Notes under the pieces: model-generated | What the model was told of the DNA's origin: nothing | What the model saw: only the letters and a program-made list of their open reading frames with translations | The model's database searches: none | Shown: one piece after another, positions 38,091-46,179 of the stretch | Layout of the letters: the number at the start of each line of letters is the position of its first letter | Numbering within the stretch: position 1 is the first letter of the stretch | Position numbers and translations under genes: made by a program | NCBI GenBank assembly: GCA_903835255.1 | Contig: CAILMI010000046.1 | Location: 21,864 to 85,863 of the forward strand | DNA from: an uncultured Verrucomicrobia subdivision 3 bacterium | GTDB lineage: Bacteria; Verrucomicrobiota; Verrucomicrobiia; Limisphaerales; UBA11358 | DNA: 64,000 nt | Direction: 5' to 3'

Positions 38091-40067
38091 TCACTGCTTT
38101 CCTTTGACCAGGGCCTCGACGACGTGCGGATCGGCCAGAGTGGAGACGTCGCCAATCTGGTCGGTCTGATTCTCGGCGATCTTGCGGAGGATGCGGCGCA
38201 TAATCTTGCCCGAACGCGTCTTGGGCAAGCCCGGCGCAAACTGGATTTTGTCCGGGACGGCAATGGCCCCGATTTCCTTGCGGACATGATTGGCCAGAGC
38301 CTTTTTTAAGTCGTCGCTTTCGGCCACGCCATCCTTGAGCGTGACGAACGCATAGAGCGCCTGGCCCTTGATATCATGAGGCATGGGCGCCACCGCGGCC
38401 TCCGCCACCTGCGGATGGCTCACCAGCGCGCTCTCCACTTCCGCCGTGCCAATCCGATGACCGGAGACGTTCACCACGTCATCCACCCGGCCCAGCAGCC
38501 AGAAATCCCCGTCCTCGTCCACGCGGCAGCCGTCGCCGGTGAAATACAGGTCTTTGTACGTTGAAAAATACGTGTTGATGAAACGATCATGGTCGCCCCA
38601 GGTGGTGCGCATCATGCCCGGCCAGGGAGTCTTGATGCACAGCTTGCCGCCTTCGTTCGGACGGCATTCGGTCCCGTCATCCCGCAGAATCACCGGTTCC
38701 AGGCCCAGAAAAGGCCTGCCGGCGCTCCCGGGCTTGAGCGTGTGGGCGCCCGGCAGATGTGTGATCAGGTGCCCGCCTGTCTCTGTCTGCCACCAAGTGT
38801 CCACGATCGGACAACGCTCCTTGCCGATGTGCCGGTGATACCACATCCACGCCTCGGGATTGATCGGTTCCCCCACCGTGCCCAGGACGCGCAGCGAGCT
38901 CAAATCAAATCGGGCCGGCCACTCATCCCCGAGCCGGATGAGCGCGCGGATGGCCGTCGGCGCCGTGTAGAAGGAATTGACCTTGAATTTTTCGATGATT
39001 TTCCAGAAGCGTCCGGCGTCGGGATACGTCGGCACCCCCTCGAACATCACCGTCGTTCCCCCGTTGCAGAGCGGGGCATAAACCCCGTAGCTGTGCCCCG
39101 TCACCCAGCCGATGTCTGCCGTGCAGAAATAAACATCGTCCTCGTGGATGTCGAAAACGTATTGATGCGTGAGGGCGCACCAGAGCAGATAGCCCGCCGT
39201 GCTGTGCACGACCCCCTTGGGTTTGCCCGTGGAACCGGAGGTGTAGAGGATGAAGAGATGGTCCTCCGCGCTGAGCCGGGTCGGCGGGCAGTCCTCCGAG
39301 GCCGTCGCCATCGCCTCATGATACCAGACGTCGCGGCCGGCGGTGAGGTCGCACGGGGCATCGGTGCGCCGGATGACGATGACGTTTTCAATGCTGGCCG
39401 TGTGCTTGAGGGCGGTATCCGCCAGAGCCTTGAGCGCAATGGTTTTTCCCGCCCGCAACGAGACGTTGGCAGTGATGAGCAGTTTGCATCCGGAATCATT
39501 GATGCGGTCGGCGAGCGCCTCCGAGCTGAACCCGCCGAAGACCACCGAATGAATCGCGCCCAGGCGCGCGCAGGCGAGCATGGCCACCGCCGCCTCGGGG
39601 ATCATGGGCATGTAAATGGCCACGCGATCGCCTTTCTGAATGCCGCGCTCCTTGAGGACATTCGCGAGCCGGCATACGTCGGCATGCAGTTCCGCGTAGG
39701 TGATGCGCCGCACGTCTTCCTCGGGTTCGCCCTGCCAGAGAATGGCCACCTTGTCGCGCGTCCGCGTCTGGAGATGCCGGTCCAGGCAGTTGACCGTCAG
39801 ATTGAGTTCGCCGTCCTCGAACCAAGTGTGCTCGATCTTCCGCGCGTCGGTGCGCCAGTCATATTTGCAGGCGACGGTGGGCGGCTTGAACCAAGCGAGC
39901 GACTGCGCCTGCTCCAGCCAGAACGCGTCGGGTTCCCGGAGGGAGCGCTGGTGCAGCGCCGCGTACTGTTCGGCGTTGAGGTGGGCGCGCTTCACGACCT
40001 CGGGCGAGGGCGGGAAAGTGCGACCGGCCGATTGCAGGGATTCAGTGGAGAGAGTGGGGGAGGACAT
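38091..40067 (-). CDS. acs: Acetyl-CoA synthetase
   Basis: 658 residues, normal for Acs. The adenylation motifs YTSGSTGKPKGVVHS, the acetate pocket region TVGEPINPEAWMWYH, WWQTETGG, YFTGDGCRVDEDG, GRVDDVVNVSGHRIGTAE and the C-terminal PKTRSGKIMRRILR with the acetylation-target lysine are all intact. It activates acetate to acetyl-CoA via acetyl-AMP in the cytoplasm. Acetate released by the many esterases in this genome would be a natural substrate. A small membrane protein gene follows it. Confidence 0.97.
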   Translation of the reverse strand: MSSPTLSTESLQSAGRTFPPSPEVVKRAHLNAEQYAALHQRSLREPDAFWLEQAQSLAWFKPPTVACKYDWRTDARKIEHTWFEDGELNLTVNCLDRHLQTRTRDKVAILWQGEPEEDVRRITYAELHADVCRLANVLKERGIQKGDRVAIYMPMIPEAAVAMLACARLGAIHSVVFGGFSSEALADRINDSGCKLLITANVSLRAGKTIALKALADTALKHTASIENVIVIRRTDAPCDLTAGRDVWYHEAMATASEDCPPTRLSAEDHLFILYTSGSTGKPKGVVHSTAGYLLWCALTHQYVFDIHEDDVYFCTADIGWVTGHSYGVYAPLCNGGTTVMFEGVPTYPDAGRFWKIIEKFKVNSFYTAPTAIRALIRLGDEWPARFDLSSLRVLGTVGEPINPEAWMWYHRHIGKERCPIVDTWWQTETGGHLITHLPGAHTLKPGSAGRPFLGLEPVILRDDGTECRPNEGGKLCIKTPWPGMMRTTWGDHDRFINTYFSTYKDLYFTGDGCRVDEDGDFWLLGRVDDVVNVSGHRIGTAEVESALVSHPQVAEAAVAPMPHDIKGQALYAFVTLKDGVAESDDLKKALANHVRKEIGAIAVPDKIQFAPGLPKTRSGKIMRRILRKIAENQTDQIGDVSTLADPHVVEALVKGKQ

Positions 40068-40200
40068 TGTATTTGTTTAGAGGGTAAAACCGTTTTCAGT
40101 AGTAACACAAAAAGGCAGGCGCATGTCAATTCGCCGGGGAATAAATAGCGCACATAAAGCGCAGATAAACCCGAATTCCAAATCGGGCCTGACTCTCGCA

Positions 40201-40307
40201 GCCCTTCGAACGTCCGCCCCGCGCCTCCTCCATTTCATGGAAGTGAGGGGGTGGCAGTCGAATTATTTCATTCCAAGCTCAACTTCAGAATCGAGTTTGA
40301 AATGAAC
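40201..40307 (+). repeat. Dispersed repeat, family B (hairpin plus tail), copy 1
   Basis: Contains a hairpin around CCTCCTCCAT-TTC-ATGGAAGTGAGG (about 40224-40248), then a tail ending in 24 bases at 40284-40307 that match the reverse complement of 50122-50145 at 22 positions. The copy at 50122-50216 lies in opposite orientation and has the matching hairpin. No coding potential. Confidence 0.55.
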
Positions 40308-40385
40308 ACCTTACACTCGCCGATCGAGGCGGGCCAGACTCTATGGCAGTTTATGGCAGTTCAACTTAACCTTGCGATATCGGCA

Positions 40386-40484
40386 GGTAGGGCGTGCAGT
40401 CCCCGGCCCGCCGCGATTGCTAACCCGCGTCACCTTAAGCCCCGGGGCGGCGCGCACGGAGTGTCGCGCCCTCCCACCACGACG
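40386..40484 (+). repeat. MITE/REP-like palindromic element, copy 1
   Basis: Begins GGTAGGGCGTGCAGTCCCCG and ends GCGCACGGAGTGTCGCGCCCT. The same ends are found in the copy at 40596-40685, in the same orientation and about 210 bp away. The centre differs between copies. Confidence 0.65.
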
Positions 40485-40595
40485 CCACCAGCGTGACGCT
40501 AGACCCCATTATCAAGACACAGACTGAGACACGAATTACACGAATTAACGCGAATGAGGGAAATGTGCAAAAACATGCTTTGACCCGTTTACGCG

Positions 40596-40685
40596 GGTAG
40601 GGCGTGCAGTCCCCGGCCCGCCGCGGTTGCCAACCCGCGCGTGCTGGTTTAGCACGCCGGCGCGCACGGAGTGTCGCGCCCTACC
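40596..40685 (+). repeat. MITE/REP-like palindromic element, copy 2
   Basis: A 90-bp unit with perfect 9-bp terminal inverted repeats GGTAGGGCG (40596-40604) and CGCCCTACC (40677-40685). It contains an inner hairpin GCGTGCT-GGTTT-AGCACGC. It lacks any open frame and resembles non-autonomous palindromic elements common between genes in Verrucomicrobiota. Confidence 0.68.
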
Positions 40686-40750
40686 TGTCCCACGGTGCCA
40701 AGAACGGCTCTGCCACGCTGGCCCGAACGCCGAAGTAGGCCACGATCGCA

Positions 40751-40806
40751 GGTCCTCTCCCTCGCCCCGCGAAGCATGAGCGGGGCGAGGGAGAGGGAGA
40801 GAGGAC
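40751..40806. repeat. Long near-perfect inverted repeat
   Basis: GGTCCTCTCCCTCGCCCCGC at 40751-40770 pairs with GCGGGGCGAGGGAGAG and the following AGAGGACC ending at 40806, around a 9-base loop. No T-run follows, so it is not a typical terminator. Confidence 0.6.
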
Positions 40807-40930
40807 CAAAATCCTCTTTTAGGTGGGGGCCGGTCGGCGCAGGTCCGATAAGCCGGAATCCTGCCGTTGAGTTGCAACGCCGGCCGAATTCAACAAGACA
40901 ACCATCAATGTGTGAACCCCTAACAGAAAT

Positions 40931-40957
40931 CAATCCCACTGCCTGGCAGTGGGATTG
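40931..40957. repeat. Perfect 12-bp inverted repeat
   Basis: CAATCCCACTGC-CTG-GCAGTGGGATTG. It is an isolated, perfectly paired hairpin with a 3-base loop between the repeat-rich stretch and aroE, with no T-run on either side. Confidence 0.6.
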
Positions 40958-41038
40958 CCTCACGGTTGGGTGATCCAATTGAAGGGGGCATAAATTAGCG
41001 CCGGGTTCGTTTTGTGAGCGGACTTTCTTCAAGGACGG

Positions 41039-41112
41039 CATGAATCCGGCTGAGGTCTTGTCCTTTGGCGTCCTTGGCGCCTTACCGCTTCATTTGGAAG
41101 ACATGCTTCCGA
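41039..41112 (+). repeat. Dispersed repeat, family A, copy 1
   Basis: Reads ATGAATCCGGCTGAGGTCTT, then a G-rich TTGGCGTCCTTGGCGCC step, and ends GACATGCTTCCG. The same order and nearly the same bases occur at 50280-50353. Although it opens with ATG, the frames of the two copies are not conserved as protein. Confidence 0.55.
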
Positions 41113-41185
41113 AAAGCCTTCGAAAACAGTTGTTCCAGCGGAGTTTGCGCTTTGAACCCGCGCCGGAGCCGACTATAAATGGCGC

Positions 41186-42049
41186 GTGTCACAACCGGTT
41201 CAACCTCCCATCACCGCCGCCACGCGCCTGTGCGCCGTCTACGGTTCGCCCATCCGGCATTCCGCGTCGCCAGCCATGCATAACGCCGCCTTCGCCGCGC
41301 TCGGTTTGGACTGGCGCTACCTCGCCTTCGAGGTCGATCCGCTGCATCTGCGCGCGGCCATCGACGGGGCGCGGGCGATGGGGTTTGCCGGGCTGAATCT
41401 GACCGTGCCGCACAAGTTGCTCGCCGTGGACATGGTGGATGCATTGGATGAATCCGCCCGACGCTGGGGGGCGGTCAATACCATCCGCTTCGGACCGGAA
41501 GGGGCGACCGGTTTTAACACGGACGCCGACGCCATTGTGACGGCGCTGCGCCAGGATTTGGATCTGGAGTTGCGCGGCGCCCGGGTGGTGCTGCTCGGGG
41601 CCGGCGGGGCAGGGCGGACGGCGGCGTTGCGGCTGGCCGCCGAGGGGGTTTCAGAATTGTTTCTGGTCAACCGCACCGCCGCCAAGGCGGCCAGCCTCGC
41701 GGATGAAATGAAGCAACTTTTCCCCGCCGTCCCGGTTGCCGTGGGATATCCCCGGACCGACGTGGATCTCGTCATCAACGCCACGTCGCTCGGTCTCCGG
41801 CCGGAGGATGGCTCGCCGCTGGATGCGGAACAATTCCCGCTGCCGCGGGCGCGGTGTGTGTATGACATGATTTATCGGCCGGCGGCGACGGCGTTGCTGC
41901 GCGCGGCTGGGGCGGCAGGATGCCGCACGGCGAATGGTTTGGGGATGCTGCTGCATCAGGGCGCCCGGGCGTTTGAGATCTGGACGGGTCAGCCGGCGCC
42001 GCTGGGGGTGATGCGCCGCGCTCTGGAGGAAACCATTTATGGCCGTTGA
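41186..42049 (+). CDS. aroE: Shikimate dehydrogenase
   Basis: 287 residues from the GTG at 41186. Substrate site: YGSPIRHSASPAMHNAAF and LNLTVPHK (catalytic Lys); then WGAVNTIRF, GFNTDADAI, the NADP loop LLGAGGAGRTA, and INATSLGL; the end has TANGLGMLLHQGARAFEIWTG. It reduces 3-dehydroshikimate to shikimate in aromatic biosynthesis. It overlaps the prepilin peptidase by 11 bp, so the two are co-translated. No clear Shine-Dalgarno precedes the GTG, so the start is a little uncertain. Confidence 0.94.
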   Translation: MSQPVQPPITAATRLCAVYGSPIRHSASPAMHNAAFAALGLDWRYLAFEVDPLHLRAAIDGARAMGFAGLNLTVPHKLLAVDMVDALDESARRWGAVNTIRFGPEGATGFNTDADAIVTALRQDLDLELRGARVVLLGAGGAGRTAALRLAAEGVSELFLVNRTAAKAASLADEMKQLFPAVPVAVGYPRTDVDLVINATSLGLRPEDGSPLDAEQFPLPRARCVYDMIYRPAATALLRAAGAAGCRTANGLGMLLHQGARAFEIWTGQPAPLGVMRRALEETIYGR

Positions 42050-43163
42050 CGGGATCTTCAGCACGCACAGCTGGTCGCTGATGCCGTTCCATTTCTGGTC
42101 GCTGGTTTTTTTTACCTTCGGCTGCCTGATCGGCAGTTTCCTGAACGTGTGCATCTACCGGATGCCCCGGGACATGAGCGTGGTCTCGCCGCCCTCGCAT
42201 TGTCCCCACTGCAAATATGCCATTCCATTCTATCTGAACCTCCCGCTGGTGACTTGGCTCTCCCTCAAGGGCCGCTGCAGGAATTGCGGGGCCCCCATCT
42301 CGCCCCGCTACTTCATCGTCGAGCTGGTCACGGGAGTGGCGTTCCTGAGTTGCTGGCTGACCTTTGGGAATCCGGCGCATCCGCTGCCCTCGCTCGGGCT
42401 GGCGCTGGTCTATGGCGTGTTCCTGGCCGGGCTGATTTGCGCCTCGTTCATCGACTTCGAGCACTTCATCATCCCGGACGAAATTACCCTCGGCGGCATG
42501 GTCGCAGGCATTGCGGCATCGTTTCTTCTGCCCTCGCTGCACGCTGCCGGAAGCCATGGAGAGGGACTGGTTCAAGGCCTGTGGGGCGCCGGGGTCGGGG
42601 CGGGCCTCGTTTACGCGATCCTGCGCCTAGGCAAGCTCCTGTTTGGCCGGCAACGGGTGAAGCTGCCGCCGGACACGAGGATTGTCTTCACCGAGACGGC
42701 CGTCTGCCTGCCCGATCAGGTGATCCCCTACGAGGATTTATTCTATCGCCCGTCGGACGCGATTGTGTTGCGCGCGCGCACGCTGGAGCTGGTGGATCGG
42801 AGCTATAAGGACGTGAGGGTGCGGCTCTCTGTCGGGTCACTGCTGATTGATGAAGAGAAAATCAATCCCGCCGAGGTGGCCTGCCTGGAGGCCGTCACCG
42901 GAGAAATCATCCTGCCGCGCGAAGCGATGGGCTTTGGCGACGTGAAATTCATGGGGGCCATCGGCGCCTTCATCGGCTGGCAGGGGGCGGTTTACACCTT
43001 GATGGCCAGCTCCTTGATCGGGGCGGCGGCCGGGATGATTTTAATCGTCTTTCGCCGGCGGGAGTGGTCTTCGCGCATGCCCTATGGACCCTACCTGGCG
43101 CTGGCGGCGCTCCTCTGGCTTTTCGGGGGACAAAAACTATTCCGCGCACTGTTCCCGATGTGA
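42039..43163 (+). CDS. pilD: Prepilin peptidase (A24) with a large cytoplasmic insertion
   Basis: 374 residues, longer than the usual ~290. The N-terminal methyltransferase-linked zinc site has CPHC (55-58) and CRNC (80-83). The aspartyl protease residues are Asp139 in FIDFEHFIIPDE and Asp301 in the GxGD motif GFGDVKFMG. Between them about residues 205-295 form an extra hydrophilic insertion with no transmembrane character. The enzyme cleaves and N-methylates prepilins and pseudopilins at the inner membrane, which would include proteins like that at 9231-10181. It overlaps aroE by 11 bp. Confidence 0.9.
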   Translation: MAVDGIFSTHSWSLMPFHFWSLVFFTFGCLIGSFLNVCIYRMPRDMSVVSPPSHCPHCKYAIPFYLNLPLVTWLSLKGRCRNCGAPISPRYFIVELVTGVAFLSCWLTFGNPAHPLPSLGLALVYGVFLAGLICASFIDFEHFIIPDEITLGGMVAGIAASFLLPSLHAAGSHGEGLVQGLWGAGVGAGLVYAILRLGKLLFGRQRVKLPPDTRIVFTETAVCLPDQVIPYEDLFYRPSDAIVLRARTLELVDRSYKDVRVRLSVGSLLIDEEKINPAEVACLEAVTGEIILPREAMGFGDVKFMGAIGAFIGWQGAVYTLMASSLIGAAAGMILIVFRRREWSSRMPYGPYLALAALLWLFGGQKLFRALFPM

Positions 43164-43233
43164 GCCTGTGCCGACTGTGCCACGCAAAGGGACTGGCATT
43201 TCCGTTCCGGATGAGATTCGAACCCAGTGGGGG

Positions 43234-44001
43234 TTAGCGGGTGACGCCCCGCTCGCTGCTGCGGATGAACTGGACGAGGTGCTGGACTTCCGGCAGCGGC
43301 GGCACTTCTGTTTCAATCTTCGCCAGCGCGTTGGGGATGGACAGCTCCTCGCGGAAAAAAATCTTATACGCCTGACGCAGCGCCGTCTGGGCTTCGTCGG
43401 AAATGCCGTGTCGATCCATGCCAATCTTGTTAACGGTGCGCGTCTCGGCCGGGTTCCCCTCCACAATCATAAACGGCGCCACGTCCTGCGGAATGCGCGA
43501 GCAGCCGCCAGTCATGGAAAACCGCCCGATCCGGCAGAATTGATGCACCGCCGTGAACCCCCCCAGGATGGCGTGATCCTCCACCACGACGTGCCCAGCC
43601 AGCGCCGCATAGCTCGACATGATGATGCGATTGCCCAGCACGCAGTCGTGCGCGATGTGGACATAGGTCAGCAGCAGGTTATCGGAGCCGATGACGGTGG
43701 CCTTGCCGTCGTCCGTGGCGCTGTGAATGTTGACGCCTTCGCGGAACACATTGCGGTCGCCGATCTCCAGCCGCGTGACGCCACCTTTCCATTTTAAATC
43801 CTGTGACTTCAATCCGATGCTGGCGAAGGGGTACACCTGGTTTTCCCGGCCGAGCGTCGTATGACCGTCTATGACCACGTGGGAAAGCAGATGGCAGCCG
43901 TCGCCGAGGGTGACATTTTCACCGATGACGCAAAACGGGCCAATGACGCAGTTGGTTCCGATCCGGGCCTGGGGATGGATGATGGCGGAGGCGTGGATCA
44001 T
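43234..44001 (-). CDS. lpxA: UDP-N-acetylglucosamine O-acyltransferase
   Basis: 255 residues of left-handed beta-helix. Hexapeptide repeats run from HPQARIGTNCVIGPF through HQFCRIGRFSMTGGC, the catalytic His is His118 in YVHIAHDC, and the C-terminal helical part (IGMDRHGISDEAQTALRQAYKIFF) is typical. It adds the first 3-hydroxyacyl chain in lipid A synthesis. It lies 3 bp after the LpxC-FabZ gene, in the same operon. Confidence 0.95.
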   Translation of the reverse strand: MIHASAIIHPQARIGTNCVIGPFCVIGENVTLGDGCHLLSHVVIDGHTTLGRENQVYPFASIGLKSQDLKWKGGVTRLEIGDRNVFREGVNIHSATDDGKATVIGSDNLLLTYVHIAHDCVLGNRIIMSSYAALAGHVVVEDHAILGGFTAVHQFCRIGRFSMTGGCSRIPQDVAPFMIVEGNPAETRTVNKIGMDRHGISDEAQTALRQAYKIFFREELSIPNALAKIETEVPPLPEVQHLVQFIRSSERGVTR

Positions 44002-44004
44002 GGG

Positions 44005-45381
44005 TTAGGAGGCATCCCGGAGCATGAAGGTGACCTCGGCTTCGCTGACGACTTCGCCGTCCACTTTGCAGACGCCCTTGGCCTTGCCGATTTTCCCGCG
44101 GATTTTGGTGAGATCCACTTCGATGACCAGCACGTCGCCGGGCACCACCGGCTTGCGCCACTTCACTTCCTCGGCGGACATGAAATAGGCGATCTGGTTG
44201 GCCACTTCGATGCGTTTGAGCAGGAGGATGCCTGCGATCTGCGCCATGGCCTCCAGCTGCAGCACCCCGGGCATGATGGGGTGGCCGGGAAAATGGCCGC
44301 GGAAAAAGTCCTCGTTCATCGTGACGTTTTTTAGGCCCACGATTTGGTTGCCCTCAATTTTCAGGATCCGGTCCACCAGCAGGAAGGGCGGCCGGTGCGG
44401 CAGCAGCTTCATCACCTCTTCAATCCCCATCGAGCCATCGGCGGAGGGCAGGGGCTGGGGCGCATTTTTGGCCGGCGGCGGGGAGAAGGTCTGCGCCGCG
44501 CGCAGCGGCTTATTCATTTGCGCCTGGATCAGGCGCGCAAACTCGCAGTTGGCCGCGTGGCTTGGCTTGACTGCAATGAGATGCCCCCGCAGCGGGCGTC
44601 CGAGCAGCGAGAGGTCGCCCACGATGTCGAGCATCTTGTGCCGCACAAATTCCTCGTTGTAACGCAGCGGTTCGGTCGTCAGCACGGCGTCGTCGCGGAT
44701 GACAACGGCGTTCTCCAAGCTGCCGCCCTTGATCAGGCCGTTCTTGAACAGGTATTCAATCTCCTCGTAGAAACAGAACGTCCGGGCGTGGGACAGTTCC
44801 CGCTCCCAGGTCTTCGGCGTGATGTCCGTGCTGTAAAACTGCGTGAACCGGCCCTGCTTGTCCGCGCTGGTGCAGGTGATCTTGAATCCGTCGTAGGGGA
44901 AGAGCGTCATCACTGTCTCGCCCGACTGCATTTCAATGGGCTCGGTGGGGGTGAAGGTCTCGCGCTTTTCTGCCAGCGGCGCGATGCCGGCCGCCTGAAT
45001 GATTTTGCAGAATTCCCTCGAGCTCCCGTCGGCGATGGGGGGCTCGTTGGCATCCAGTTCGATGATGGCGTTGTCAATGCCGTAGCCCGCGAGCGCGGCG
45101 AGCACGTGCTCGACCGTGTGGATTTTGACATTGCCCCGGGCAATCGTCGTGGAGCGGTTGGTGTCGGTGACATGTTCCACCCGCGCCTCGATTTCCGGTT
45201 TGCCGTCCAGATCCACGCGGCGGAACCGCACCCCGCTGTTGGCGGGTGCGGGGAGCAGGGTCATGTTCACCCGGTTGCCGCTGTGGAGGCCGATGCCGGA
45301 AAACGCCGCCGGACGGTTGAGAGTCTGCTGATTGAGCACGCCAGATTGAACAAAACACGGGGGCGATTGGCAAGTTTGCAT
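44005..45381 (-). CDS. lpxC-fabZ: LpxC-FabZ fusion: UDP-3-O-acyl-GlcNAc deacetylase / 3-hydroxyacyl-ACP dehydratase
   Basis: 458 residues. Residues about 15-300 are LpxC with the zinc residues in HTVEH (His88 and His92), HKMLD (His248, Asp252) and the catalytic-type His275 in SHAAN. A proline-rich linker (about 300-315) leads to FabZ with LPHRPPFLLVDRI and the active-site GHFPGHPIMPG (His363) and LQLEAMAQ (Glu377). LpxC commits to lipid A; FabZ dehydrates hydroxyacyl-ACP, the competing pool. The fusion is known in Bacteroidota and some PVC bacteria. lpxA follows 3 bp later. Confidence 0.95.
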   Translation of the reverse strand: MQTCQSPPCFVQSGVLNQQTLNRPAAFSGIGLHSGNRVNMTLLPAPANSGVRFRRVDLDGKPEIEARVEHVTDTNRSTTIARGNVKIHTVEHVLAALAGYGIDNAIIELDANEPPIADGSSREFCKIIQAAGIAPLAEKRETFTPTEPIEMQSGETVMTLFPYDGFKITCTSADKQGRFTQFYSTDITPKTWERELSHARTFCFYEEIEYLFKNGLIKGGSLENAVVIRDDAVLTTEPLRYNEEFVRHKMLDIVGDLSLLGRPLRGHLIAVKPSHAANCEFARLIQAQMNKPLRAAQTFSPPPAKNAPQPLPSADGSMGIEEVMKLLPHRPPFLLVDRILKIEGNQIVGLKNVTMNEDFFRGHFPGHPIMPGVLQLEAMAQIAGILLLKRIEVANQIAYFMSAEEVKWRKPVVPGDVLVIEVDLTKIRGKIGKAKGVCKVDGEVVSEAEVTFMLRDAS

Positions 45382-45405
45382 TCAGACCGCTTCTTCCGGC
45401 GCGGA

Positions 45406-45438
45406 CGCCCGCCGCTACAAACACGGGGCAAAGATCCG
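45406..45438. repeat. 33-bp repeat, also at 48140-48172
   Basis: CGCCCGCCGCTACAAACACG and the following GGGCAAAGATCCG match 48140-48172 at all but about three positions. Both copies lie outside genes. Confidence 0.55.
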
Positions 45439-45717
45439 CAGCGCCCATTGGCATCCCCGGCGTCCTTGGCGGTTCAATTTTCCCTTCCAAAATTTGCGTT
45501 CATTCGGGTCTCAGTCTTTGTCTTAACAATGAGGGACCCGCATCGCGCTGCCTGGTAATTGGGTCGTTGCCACGCCGTTCCCTCGTGCTGGCTAACTATT
45601 CTGTCCATGGTCAAAAAGAACCAGTGCGGCGCAGGAGTTCCGTCCGTAAAAAAAAGCCGGCGACTAAACTCCTTTAAAATACAAAGGTTTTTAACGATTT
45701 TCACAAGGCGGCATCGG

Positions 45718-45735
45718 TTGGCATCGGTGTTGCTT
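45718..45735 (+). promoter_or_regulatory. Sigma-54-type promoter upstream of glnK-amtB
   Basis: TTGGCATCGGTGTTGCTT has GG at 45720-45721 and GC at 45732-45733, exactly 10 bases apart, with flanks close to the TGGCA-N-TTGC consensus. Transcription would start near 45745, about 60 bp before glnK. Nitrogen control of PII/ammonium transport by sigma-54 and NtrC is well known in other phyla. Confidence 0.5.
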
Positions 45736-45737
45736 AG

Positions 45738-46145
<408 letters not shown>

Positions 46146-46179
46146 GTTATTAAACTAATTTAAATTCCAAAATCTAAAC

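Noticed and set aside
38589..40148. Long open frame opposite acs
   Set aside because: Antisense of acetyl-CoA synthetase with arginine-rich, low-complexity translation; arises from codon bias.
44344..45558. Long open frame opposite lpxC-fabZ
   Set aside because: Antisense of an intact fused enzyme; no recognisable domain.
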